From Hyphodiscus hymeniophilus (Eukaryota > Ascomycota > Leotiomycetes > Helotiales > Hyphodiscaceae): a DNA stretch of 64,000 nt. The notes beneath the pieces are model-generated. The model saw nothing but the letters and a program-made list of their open reading frames with translations. It did not search any database and had not been told where the DNA came from. The DNA is taken from positions 1,612,001 through 1,676,000 of the forward strand of contig VNKQ01000009.1 in NCBI GenBank assembly GCA_016508695.1, in the 5' to 3' direction. Of the stretch, positions 47,933-59,127 are shown piece after piece. The translations under genes were made by a program, and so were the position numbers. Every line of letters starts with the position of its first letter. Within the stretch, counting starts at the first letter, position 1.

Positions 47933-48249
47933 TACCCTTATTCTTAATACTTGCGGGTATAAGAAATAGGCTAATTTATATAAGATATTAGTATCCTTCG
48001 CAGTTTTTAAATTCTCCTCTAAATTTCTTATATACCCCTAGAAATTGGGTACTAGCCGGGTATAACAAATAGCGCAAAAAACAAGGTCTATTAATAATCT
48101 AAACTATATCGAATATAATATTAAAATACAAGAATAGTACTAGTATTAAATGTAACGATATTTAATAAGAATATAAGTATTAATTTAAGTACTTATAAGA
48201 ACTATAACTTGTTAGATAACGTTATATCGATATTTTCGCAAAATTAATC

Positions 48250-51200
48250 GATTTTTATTTCTATTTCCTTATTCTTAGAATTTGTATATAATTAGGTTTA
48301 ATTATTATAGGAATTCGGTATAAGTTACGACAAGTAGAGCCTTTATAAGACTATTTGCCTTTATTTTCTTAGTATTAATATACTAGACGTCGATATTACT
48401 AAGTTAAATCTCTTATTGAGTATAATAGTATTTAACTATAATATACTTAGTCATCGAGTGTAATTCCGGATTCTCTATAAGTACTAATATACTTTGATTA
48501 TTATAAAATATCTTAACCTTCTTAGTATTATCGCTAAGTTAATTAATCTCTTTAAAGAACTATCTTAACTAAGTTGCTAATATAATATAAGAAGCTAACG
48601 TAACGTACTCCGATTCGAGAGTTAATTGCGTAGTAATAGTCTATCTCTTTAATTAAGACACAATAATACTATTTGCAAAGGTATATAATATGTCTTAAGT
48701 TAATCGAAAGGTATCTTTATAACTAGTAAAATCAGTATTAGTATAACCTATTAACTTTATATTATTAATACTAGGTTTATTACCCCCGAAACAAGTAACT
48801 AGGTATATAGTGCCTTTAAGGTATTATAAAATTCGCTTTGCCGCCGTAATATATTGTTTTAACGGGTTTATAAGGAATTAACAAAGTACTATTATTATAA
48901 ACGCAATATTAAGTCTTATTTAAATAGCACAAAACATCTTTAAGCTAATAATAGATTAGTACTTATAGATCTCTTCTTTTATTACTTAGTATAAGTTTAG
49001 TACTATATCTTTTATAATACTAACCTCTATAAGAGTATTAACTAGGTTATAGTTCTTTATGCCAAATCTCTTTAAAACCTTCTTAATATACAAGTCTTAT
49101 ATTAAGTATATTAAGCGTTTAGTACGGTCTCAAATAATTCGAATACTATAATAATACTATACTAGACCTAAGTCTTTAACCTTAAAATAGGCAGCTAGAT
49201 TAGCCTTAAATTTGGCTAGATCTTTACTACCTTTTAAAGTAATTAGGAAGTCGTTAATATATATACTAACAATTATCTTAGTAATCGAATTAATATATAT
49301 ATAATTATTAGAAATCAATATAATAAAACTTATCTTATTAAGAACCTTATGTAAAGTCTCGTACTAGAGTCTAGGCGATTACTTAAGACTATAAATCGAT
49401 TTGAGTAGTTTGTAAATCTATTCCTTTAAGAATTATACTCTATTGCGTATATAACTAAGTAGTAATTCCCTATAAACTATACTATCAATTTGACTATTTA
49501 AGAACGCTATAATAATATTTATTTAATTAAGATCTAAGTCGAATATTACTATAAGCGTAATAAGGATTTTCTAAGAGGTATTCTTATAAACGCTAGTATA
49601 GGTTTAATCGTAATTAATACCTTCCTTCTAGCGAAACCCTTATAAAACGTATTAGGATTTATACTTCTTAATAAAGCTATCCTTATCTCTCTTAGTCTTA
49701 AATACTAGCTTACCTCCTAATACTTTATATCCTAGAGGTACCTCCGATCCCTTTATTACTTCCTAAGTACCGTTATTATTATAATTAGTATACTTGGTCT
49801 TAATTAAGGTTTGCTAATATAGTGCGTTAGGTCTAGAAAGCGCTTCTTTAATAGTTTAAGGGTTATTGGAAAGCGTAATAAAGGCAGTTAATTTAAAGGC
49901 AATCTCGTAAGAATAGAGTATATTATTCTTAGTACGTAATCGAGTTATTCTCTTAAATTCCGGCTTCTATTTATATACCTTCTTCTTCCTAACCTTTTTA
50001 ATAGTAGTAAAACTATTATTAGTAGCGTTAGTAACGTTAGTACTACTCTCTAATATAGCGGTTTAATCGTCGTCTAATAGCTAAAATAGCTTATACTTAT
50101 TATTATCCTTTAGTAGTTTAATATTATAATTATAATCAAGTAGTATTACTAATCGTCTAGGAGTCTCTAGAATATTAATTTGCGGCTATAAGATCTCTTT
50201 AATAATAGGAACCTATATATCTAGAGTTTATATAATACCTTTACCCCTATTGTTATAAGATCTTAATATAACGTTAAAGAGTAAAAGAAGTACTAGAATT
50301 ACTAATTCTAGCGCCGATTTATTAAATTTAATATTAGAAGATTTAATAATTTTATCGCCTTTGCGTATAGGGATATAAATCTAATAAATATACTCCCTTT
50401 TATAACTAATTAAAATCCCTACTTTAATACGAGGAACTATCTTCCGGCTAAGGGTTTTGTCTTAGATAGGAATTTATATATAGGCCTTATAACTTAATAC
50501 TCGAAAATAAAAGACTAAAGGAACGTAATTAATATTAGGCTTTACTTAATCTATAAAGGCTTAATATAAAGTTATGCCTTTAAGTGCCTTTATTATAATA
50601 CGATTTGTAATTATAACTATTACTTTTAGGATTTCTAGCTAAAGGAAATCGGGGGTTCCTATCTTAATTATAATAGCATGTACTCTCTTTACGAGTATAC
50701 GAATTAATCGTTTAGAAGTAGAATCTTACTTTAAAGTATAAAGAGTAGTAATCTCAAGATTAGCCCTAATATATTAAGTTAAGGCTTTAATCTAATTAAT
50801 TGTAAATTCCTTACCGCCGTTAATTCGAAAGCTATTAATATTAATATTATACTATACGTTAAAGTACTTAATAATTTACTTGACTACGTTAAACGCCTAG
50901 CCCTTATATTCGTAAATCTAAACCTATCGCACAATACTAGCGTTATTAGTATAAATTGCGGCCTAGTACTATTTATTAATATTATTAGGTTTAATTCTTA
51001 TAATATTAATATAAATCTTCTTTCTTACCTTAGTTTTACGTACGTAAGGTCCCTTACGGGTTTAACGTAGAGGTTTTGCTAGTTTATAAGCCTTATAAAC
51101 CTTAGTAATTACAAGATCCGAATTCTTTATAAATTCTATACTTATAGTAATCTTTAAAGTATTATATACGTTAGTAAGTCCTAAGTACGCAAAACGTTAG

Positions 51201-51900
51201 TAATATAGTTCGATATTTGGCTTTATAGTTTCTAGGTTTATAAGAAACGCGTAGCTTCGAGGTTCCTCGATAATAAACAAATTATCGAGTTAATAAAGAA
51301 TAATACTATATAGGCTAAGTAGATTATCGTTGCGAATCACACCCCCCAAATTTAGTAATTTCTTGCTAAAGAAGAGATTAATACCTCTATTAGGTATATA
51401 AAGAGTATCTTTAAGTATAAGAGTACTAGTTATATTATTAGGAAAGAGATAACGCAATATAACTATTCCGCGTCCTATAGGATATACTATACCCCCTATC
51501 GTACGAATTATAAAAAAGGGACTAACCGTTATAAAATCGTCTTCGAATCGAGTTTAATTAAAAGTAATATAAACCGATATACTAGAGTTTATAAGGAAAT
51601 CGTTTATATATACGACACTATTTACTCTTAGTATAGAGAAGGCTTCTTTATCGAGATTAGGTTAATTAATATTATAAAAATCGGCTTCCTTAATACGAGC
51701 TATAAGGGAGAAGTTAAAGTTCTTATCTATAGGTTCTTTCTTCTTAAATTCTGCTATTTTGACTTCCTTCTTTACGTACTTATTGTTACTAGTTCGTATA
51801 TACTACTTCTTACCGGTTTTCTTTTCCTATTCCCTACAAGCCTTCTCGTTATAATTATTATAATAATTCTAGTTATAACTATTCGAGTTATAATACTTAT
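48250..51900 (-). pseudogene. Nested Copia gag-pol remnant
   Basis: Minus-strand read-through gives a CX2C-type zinc knuckle (near 51830-51900) and an integrase core with RINGGKEFT and GANLEITTLYT-like segments (near 50700-50850). Copia reverse transcriptase starts with GFARREGIDYDETYTS-like sequence (near 49600). RNase H contains GYTDADFTSYKDT-like and EYVALASY-like motifs (near 48580-48760). Dense TAA/TAG stops show it is inactive. Confidence 0.85.
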
Positions 51901-52972
51901 ACTTTAACTCCTTCTTATTACTCTTTTTAAATAGTTTCTTCTTATCCTTCGAGTAAGGTTTACTACTATATATAATAGTCTTAGTTACTAATTTAACGCG
52001 AGATTCGTTAATTAGATTTTCTATAATTACCTCTAGCGTAAGAGGGGTTATTAACCTAAGTATAGCGCGTTATTATTAAGCCTATTTAGAGTACTCTTTT
52101 AACAAACTTATTACGTATATAATAGAATGCTAATCCTTAATATTAGTCTTCTTTAAAGACTTAAGTCGGCTTTTAGAGTTATTAAAAGCGGCGTAATACT
52201 TAGTAATATCTCTATATTAGTCAAAATTAATTCGATAATAGTTTTTAATATAGCTTTAAAGTAATACTTTGCTAATACTTTAATATTAGTATTTAAGGGC
52301 TTCTTATATTGCGAGTCTAGTTATAAGACTTTTAATAATAAAAGAGTAATCTATAAGAATATTATTTATAATTAAAAGCTTTGTCTTTTTGTCTTTAGCC
52401 TTCTAATCTAAGTAAACCTTTAATTTGTCTTAGTCTATATTATCGTTATCTTTATTAACAAACTCTAGTACCTTTGCCTTCTTTTATAACTATTTACTAA
52501 AGCTATTACCTTTTGTAGCTACTTTTACGGCTTATCGCTAGTTACTATAGTTAATAGAGCCTTTTAGCTTTAATTAACTCGAAATTGTAAGGGAATTACT
52601 GCCTATTATTATAATAATCGATTTAAGAGGATTAGGAATTGTAAAATTCGAGGAATTTGAGTTTATAATACTCGAGTAAAAATTTGTAAGTGTAATATAT
52701 AGTAAAAGCGTAAGTATCTAATCGTATAGGCTATCTTGATTTCTTATAAGAGTAGCTTCTAGTATTTAAAATAACCCTAAATTATTTACCTCGTCGTCGC
52801 TATTACTTATTTGCAATTAATAATAAAATTAATAGAATTACTATTACTCCCGTAACGCGTTCTATTAGAAATCGAGTATTATTAGAATTATAGTTACTTT
52901 TGCAACTCGCTCTAAGCAATTAACAAAATTAGTACTAAAAACCCTTAGTAATATACTACCGGGCTTATAACC

Positions 52973-53165
52973 TATTAGAAGTTATAATTTAAGTAAAAGT
53001 ATTATATTAAGAATAGTATTAAGTAATTAAGTTGAATTAATTGAATAGTAGTATAATAGGAAGAACTAGAGTTAAGCTTAAGGTTCTTCGCCGGTCACAA
53101 TTATATAATGCGCTAAGCCCGATTAGGGAGGTCCATGCGGGTAGAAGGAATCCTATATTCCAATA
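52973..53165 (-). repeat. LTR (right copy) of nested Copia element
   Basis: This is the 193-bp partner of 47740-47932. On its inner side (52955-52972) a sequence reading GGTTATAAGCCCGG on the minus strand is a plausible altered primer-binding site, consistent with minus-strand transcription. Confidence 0.92.
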
Positions 53166-53170
53166 ACAAC

Positions 53171-54373
53171 CTTATACTAGTTATTAAGGAACTTGTAATT
53201 TCTACTAGCTCTAGAAGTATAGTTCGGGGAAACCTAACTACTAAAGACTAGTACGTTGCATAGCGAGCTTATAATGCCTATATTGCCTCTATCTACTAAT
53301 TAAAAGCTACTTACGACCTATCTATAGCTATGTAATTAACTAATTTTAACGATAAAAGTATTAAGAAGCTTAATAAACGAATTGATTAATAGAAAGAGAA
53401 TGCCTCTAGAGGTATTAACTTCGTTAAACTCGACTATAAGACCTTATAATTACTTACGTTTACAAATACTTTATTTGCTAATAATAAAGACCTTTCTAAC
53501 TAAATAGGCTACGTCTTAGTACTCGCTAATAAGAAAGGAAAGGTAAATATCTTATATTAGTCGTTAATCAAGTATAAGAGAGTCACTCGAAGCGTTTTAG
53601 TATTAGAACTATATACAATTACTTATAGCTTTAATATTATAATTACTATTAAGACTACTATTAATAAGGTCTTGGGAATCGACCTACTAATAGTTCTTTA
53701 TACTAATTCTCGATTATTATATAACTATATCGTTAAACTAAGAACTACGCAAAAAAAGAGACTTATAATTAACGTTATATATCTATGACAAGCCTATAAA
53801 CGACAAGAGATTATAGAAGTTAAGTAAATTGATAGAAACTCTAACCTAGCCGATTTTATAACAAAGAATAAACTTATAACCTCCTTAAAGCGACTAATCG
53901 ATATAAATACTATCGAACTACAAGTAATAAAGTAAGTTAAGAGAACTAGTAATAAGAAGGAGCCTAATACTATAGAGTTAAAGTTATAATACTAAGAATT
54001 ACAATATAATACTTAGGGAATTATAATATAATACTTAGGGAATTACAATAGTAATATTCCGATATATTAACCTTAAATACATTATAATTACTACTTGTAA
54101 TATATTAATTACGTTATTACTATATACGATTAGTTTCTTTATTATTTATTAACTACTTTTAGACCTTTAATAAATACCGATTCCACGGCAAAACCGACTA
54201 CCTAGCTAGTACTCACACGCTAGACCAATTAAGAGACGAATCTATTAGCGATAAAGGATATCGTTCTCCTATACAAATCGAATACCTATAGATAAAGGGA
54301 TAGATAGAATTTACGATAGAATTAATGAAAATAGGGTGTTTTTAGGAGTTCTACTATTCTAAAGAGCCCCTAG
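53171..54373 (+). pseudogene. Outer Copia reverse transcriptase end and RNase H remnant
   Basis: This continues the frame broken at 47739. Plus-strand RNase H motifs include an FVDTSFANNKDLSNQIGY segment near 53470-53520, KRVTRSVLVLELYT near 53580 and an LYTNSRLLYNYIVKLRTTQ-type segment near 53700-53750. The end is near the right LTR. Confidence 0.88.
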
Positions 54374-54536
54374 TATTAGAATACACGTAATGTATCTAGC
54401 CTAATTAGGTAGTTATATAATTATCGCAAAACCTTAGGTTCGCGATTCCCACAACACCAAAAGAATTAGACACTATTAACACCTATTACTATACCACCCA
54501 TTGCGTGGCACGGTAATAACAGTTGGTGGATCGACA
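54374..54536 (+). repeat. 3' LTR of outer Copia element
   Basis: This is the 163-bp partner of 43113-43275. Its 5' (inner) part is RIP-mutated while its outer about 95 bp keeps C/G, ending GGTGGATCGACA next to the GTGAG target duplication. Confidence 0.93.
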
Positions 54537-55879
54537 GTGAGAATCTCGTGAAAGAGGGAGCGGGTTGAGATAGCGGAGGAGGGGACGCATTGAGGGGACG
54601 CAGGTGCAGATTATGGCGGTGGACACTTCGGCGATGGACCAGTTTAGAGTGGGGACGGAGGTGTATGTTATGTCCTTGGTGCGGAGACCGTGGAGCTGGG
54701 AGAAGCGAAGGATAGATGCTATGCAGGTGCTACGTTCGGGTTAGCGGGGTCTGGGTTGGAGGAATGAGGGAGTATGGCGGGTGAGTGTGACTTGGGGAGG
54801 AGAGGAGAGAACGAGATTGACTGCGAGAACTTGGAGAGGACTCATGCGTCTGAGGAGCTGAGGACGTGGTGAAAGGAGGGACCTTACAAGAATCCAAAGC
54901 CAAAAAGTCCACACACCATGATCCGCTCCCGAGCTCGCATATTCATACCCCAAAATATGGGTAAGGGAGCAAACCAGAGCACAATGTCGGTTATGATACC
55001 GACGCCACCAACCGAATAATAGAATGCCAAAAGATTTATGCAGCGTTGAGGAGGAATTGTATAGTCCCAAGCTGAGACAAGAGGCACGCACTCAAAGACA
55101 GTGCCGAGAACACTAACAAACCACAACGCAACCACAAGGATTCCAGTGGCGTGGAGGAAACGGCGAAAGCCTCTGATAGGGAAAATGCGTAGATAGGAGG
55201 CTATGAGACTCAATTTGACCAGCGTCAGGGCAGTGGCATAGGCCACGTAGCAGAGGTAGAGGGACTGGGTTATGCGTTTTGTCTTGTGGACAAAGGCGGC
55301 GTCACAAGGGCTCTTTGAGAGCTGCCAGCCATGACTGCCGAGTCCGAAGTGAGCGCCGATCAAAGTGAAAGTACTAAGCAAGACAGCCTGTAAGGGGGTT
55401 TGTTAACTTGATCCAGCGAGGAAGTTGATGAGAGCTGGGAGCCTTCGGAACTGTTTTGAAGATATTGCGACTTCTTTGTGTCCATCAAAACGTCATGGAT
55501 AGCAGTTCACGAGAAACAGTGCAGACTTACGGAAGCAGTCGCTGCAAGCATCAGATCTGATCCACTATTAGTCTGGGACTTCGAGCAGATTAAGCAGATC
55601 AAAAGTGAGACAAATTGACAAACTAGAAAGTGCGTTCACTGTAGGTGAACTAGGATCATGCAAAGGAGGAAATGTAATCTCACAATCATCAAGACCAGCG
55701 GCATGGACTATGCAGACTCGCACCAATAGACGGACTGCAGTGACGAAGACAGTGAGGCTCATGAATGCGACATTCAGTTCTACGATACTCTGTGTCGCAA
55801 GGTGTTGATGGCCGACATCAGCACTGGTGGCGTTGTGGCTTTGCAAGAATGCGATACAGACTGCATCGCTTGAAGACAT
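54537..55879 (-). pseudogene. Rhodopsin-domain (PTH11-like) membrane protein gene, split by a retrotransposon
   Basis: Exons 55879-55684, 55556-55531, 55387-54888 and 54729-54537 are all intact and in phase. They encode about seven transmembrane helices with the fungal rhodopsin/SAT4-family pattern: HAAGLDDY at the first exon join, CVAYATALTLVKLSLIASYLRIFP, CVPLVSAWDY, SVGGVGIITDIVLWFAPLPIFWG, GFFTCIASILRF and the last helix ending CTCVPSMRPLLRYL. At 54537 the frame meets the Copia element. Joined across one GTGAG copy to 42772-43107 it would encode 416 aa, a normal size. As it stands translation would enter the LTR and stop after about 14 foreign residues, leaving all membrane helices but no native tail. 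Relatives are putative surface receptors. Function here is unknown. Confidence 0.88.
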
Positions 55880-56548
55880 TGTGGCGAAGGTATGTGAAAG
55901 ATATCAAAGAAGTTATTGAGAGCAGTATGGCGGCACTGAAGGGAATAAGACGGTTTACACAGAAGGTTTTCTTTCCCAAGGAAAGAAGTACAAGATGAAA
56001 AGGGAAAGTCTGCCAGCCAGAGACGAAGAGGAGGCAAAGGTTGAAGAGGCCGTCGAGTGAATCTAACGAGGCGTCAACTACGAGGTGAACTCATGATGAC
56101 GCTTTGAAGTGAAGAGTAAAGTATCACAAGAGATATGGAACTAGTAATCACTCGATTCCAGTGAGGGCAAGTATTCCCCTAGGGCACATAGAGAATTTGA
56201 AAGAATAAGAAGAACAAAAGTCATGCGCAAAATGAGTAGAAGACAGGAGGCTATCTGTATAGTTTGCTTTGATTTTCGGTTCATCAGATAGTTTATGTAA
56301 TTGGCCAGAGTGTAGCATCATCGAAGCAAGCACCCGGAACGTATATCATGTCCCCTTGTTGCTCCTGCATATCGCCGAGTGACGTTGTATGATCCGACTC
56401 TCAAACCATCACTTCTATATCAACGACTAGCGTGACTAATTTTGATAGTGACTGGCATTGTCCAAGACATATGGTGTTTCTATCTCAAGATTTCCTTCGA
56501 GCCACAACGGAAATCTTCAATGTGGTCTCCATGAATCCAAACCTCTAT
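55880..56548. other. Intergenic, promoter side of the split membrane protein gene
   Basis: This 669-bp stretch lies between the start of the rhodopsin-domain gene and the 3' end of the transporter gene, both on the minus strand. No gene was recognised. Confidence 0.5.
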
Positions 56549-57974
56549 TCAAACGGTAGTTCCTGCACCGATATTGCTGAATTGTGTTTCATCTTCCTCT
56601 CGACTCTCGTGGTTGATGAACAGGAAGGAAAGTAGAACAATACATGCTCCCACCCAATAGAGACCGCTGGAATACTGAGAGCTGAGAATCATCTGTCCAA
56701 TCAAGGATAGCGGAATCGTCATGGACAACCCAACTGTTACAACCAATGGAGTCGTCAACAACATGGCGTAAGCCCAGCAGTAGTCGCTAACGAAGGAAGA
56801 TATCGAGTTTAACTACCAAAAGTTAGCGGCGCATAGCTCAAATAAAAGCTCAACTTACCAGAACGATAGTCCAAATATGGCCAGTTGGTGGTAGTTGAAA
56901 CTCTTCGATGCCTGTGAAATGTAGGAGCACGAAACCCGGCCATAGGAAGACCATATTCATCAATCCAACCAAACCAAAGAACAGTGGCATGTTCACACGG
57001 TCTTCATTGCCGATCTTCTTCTTCATGACAACTGCATAGAGGCCATACATGACAGCACTTCCGAAGGCCATTACATCCCCAATAGCTATTTCGGCTTGAG
57101 TCTTGTGGGGAAACTTGCCGCGGTTCTCATCGTTGTCTGGCTTCGAAAGGTCCACCGAGGAGATCAAAATAATGCCCGCCAGAGAAGCCAGTACCCCAAT
57201 GAGCTTCTTGTACGAGAAAGCTTCCACCCGTACCACAGCGCCAAATAGAAGGGTCCAAATACTGCTTGTAGATGTCAAGATAGTCGAAGACGCAACACTC
57301 GTGTATTCCAAGCATGCCGCAACCAGATAATTTGCAACGAACCAGAGCAAACAGAACTCGAGACTGAGCCTCGCCGTCTCTCGAACGCTCAAAATGCCTT
57401 CCGGGCCCTGCGGATCGCCGACCATGCTCATTGCCTGGTTATCATCTCCTTCAACTAGCAATCGAGTCTGCGAAGCAGACATAGGATCTTCGGCTTCCTC
57501 TCCCCCATCATTTGATTTCCCAACCCAGCTGTAGCCATCCATTCGACCTTGCCAGTATTCCATAGCAGATGTTCGCATGTTCTTGAGGCCATGCTGATGC
57601 GCAAGTCGGAAACAGATCGGGATCAGCGAGAACGCAAACATAGCCGTATTGATGTACGTGACGAAGTATGGCTTTGAGAAGGTGTTATCGGCGAAGATGT
57701 ACTGTCTCATGTCAGCATCATGTGCTCAATGTGAGGAAGAGCAACGTACACTTGCTAAGAAGTTCGATGCCGTCCACAGGAAGACGGTGACTAGAAGGAG
57801 GAATATCCCCAATGTTCTCCTGGCTACATTCTGAAGCCCGACGCCCGCTCTGAACCCTCGAGGTTTCAATCCTGATCGCGTCGACGATGTGCTGAGCCGT
57901 TCCTGTTGATCCGACAGTCTCGCTACAAATTCCTCTGCCACCCTCGGGGGCACAGGAGGCTCCTGTGAACTCAT
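56549..57974 (-). CDS. EamA/SLC35F-type transporter (YML018C-like vacuolar membrane protein)
   Basis: Exons 57974-57750, 57701-56859 and 56812-56549 give 443 aa. Introns are GT-AG, 48 and 46 bp. The first transmembrane helix (RRTLGIFLLLVTVFLWTAS) is joined across the first intron to YIFADNTFSKPYFVTYINT. A cytoplasmic loop with a QTRLLVEGD segment follows. After it come about nine further helices in two EamA-type halves (EFCLLWFVANYLVAACLEYTS, TSSIWTLLFGAVV and IGDVMAFGSAVMYGLYAVVMKKKIG). The family belongs to the drug/metabolite transporter superfamily. Yeast relatives sit in the vacuolar membrane and their substrate is unknown. The polar C-terminus (ESREEDETQFSNIG) is cytosolic-like. Confidence 0.88.
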
Positions 57975-59127
57975 GGCGCGAGAAAGTGGGGTTTATCGTA
58001 ATTGTATGAATCGTCCGGGTCGTCCTGTCATGGAGGTCGGAAGCAAAGATATGCTTTATTCATAGAAGCTAGGGTGGGCAAAGGGATGGAAAATGACGCG
58101 ATTCCAGGTCTCCTCCTTTCAGCTTCAGAGGTTCAACATGTGCAAGATGAGAGTAGAGAAGAGGGCGCGCTTTGAAATCATAGTCAGGGGGCGAGATTGA
58201 AGTGTTACAAAGTGACTATCTGTTCATGCCCCGTAGGTAGTGCTTGTATGACCGTCAGGCTGAGCTTGGACGCATTTGGCAGGTACAGTCCGATATCTGC
58301 CGAGATCATGAGCACGCAAGCAAAGAGTAGGAGCAGGGCCGATGATAATGGCTATCAGGCGCTTTCGAATCTTACAATACTCCATTAACAAATATCTCGA
58401 GGTTCAGACTAACAGCACAGCTCGCCCCTTACGTGGATTAATGATCGATTCTTGACCACAGGAGAAAGTGACCGAGGCTATCAGTCTCAGATAAACAACG
58501 GACACAACACTGCCGACCATGGGTATAAAAGCTTTACTCTTGACTAAATGCTCTATTCCAATAGAGTCCGAGCCATCTTTGCCGCCACCAAGACCGAGTC
58601 ATGATGGTGCTGGTTTCGTCCCTAAGGGGGAATTCCCAGGTGTCAGACTACTTGCTCTAATTTCGACGATGTGACGAGAACCAAACATTCTAACATAAAA
58701 CCATGGCTGCTGTCGAGCTATTTTCCAGTGTCGACAGAGGTGGTCTTGTCGATGTCGGTGGTTGCTGTCGAGCTATGTATAAGTGTGTCGACATAAATGG
58801 TCTCCACGCTCTCGATTACCTCGTTCTTTGGTCGATTAGGTTTGACGCAGGCTCTGCTCTATTGCAGGGCCTCAACGAGATCCAAGAGACAACGATTCCT
58901 GAATACCCCTCTTCACCAGACGAATCACAGTAAACTCTATGAGCTATTCACTTGAACATTATGCATTCTGTATAGACAATGAGGCTTTAACAAGACACCG
59001 AGCGCCTGGATGATCCTTATGTACACAAGCACCCTCGGGGTGGTATAGCGAGATGGACCCGTGAATCGAGACCACTATGTTGAAGACCCAAACGATCCCA
59101 ACGCAGAAACAGACCATGCTTCGAAGT
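57975..59127. other. Intergenic, with a short local duplication
   Basis: This is the promoter side of the transporter and the 3' side of the Rab GTPase gene. A plus-strand frame at 58703-58933 (about 76 codons) has no recognised domain. It contains an imperfect duplication of about 55 bp: TGCTGTCGAGCTAT occurs near 58707 and again near 58762, each followed by GTGTCGACA within 25 bp. Confidence 0.45.

Larger units (their letters stand above)
47740..53165 (-). mobile_element. Second Ty1/Copia retrotransposon nested in the first, opposite orientation
   Basis: The element spans 5,426 bp with 193-bp LTRs, flanked by the target duplication ACAAC (47735-47739 and 53166-53170). LTR ends read TATTAG...CCAATA, a RIP-altered TG...CA. 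Coding is on the minus strand: Gag zinc-knuckle region near 51830-51900, integrase near 50400-51050, reverse transcriptase near 49000-49800 and RNase H near 48250-48700. It interrupts the reverse transcriptase of the host Copia element, so it inserted later. Confidence 0.92.
43113..54536 (+). mobile_element. Ty1/Copia LTR retrotransposon, RIP-mutated, carrying a nested Copia element
   Basis: The element spans 11,424 bp with 163-bp LTRs, flanked by the 5-bp target duplication GTGAG (43108-43112 and 54537-54541). Removing the nested element and its target duplication leaves 5,993 bp, a normal Copia size. Plus-strand integrase precedes reverse transcriptase and RNase H, the Copia order. It inserted into the last exon of a minus-strand membrane protein gene. 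All frames are broken by RIP-type stops. Confidence 0.93.

Noticed and set aside
54537..54729. Suspected 1-bp deletion in the last exon of the rhodopsin-domain gene
   Set aside because: Re-reading the sequence gave GTC CCC TCA ATG CGT, which is in frame. The first impression came from dropping a C.
54730..54912. Small Ser/Pro-rich minus-strand ORF next to the split gene
   Set aside because: It spans the third intron of the rhodopsin-domain gene. The splice GTAAGG...GTAG gives the family-typical FTCIASILRF join instead.
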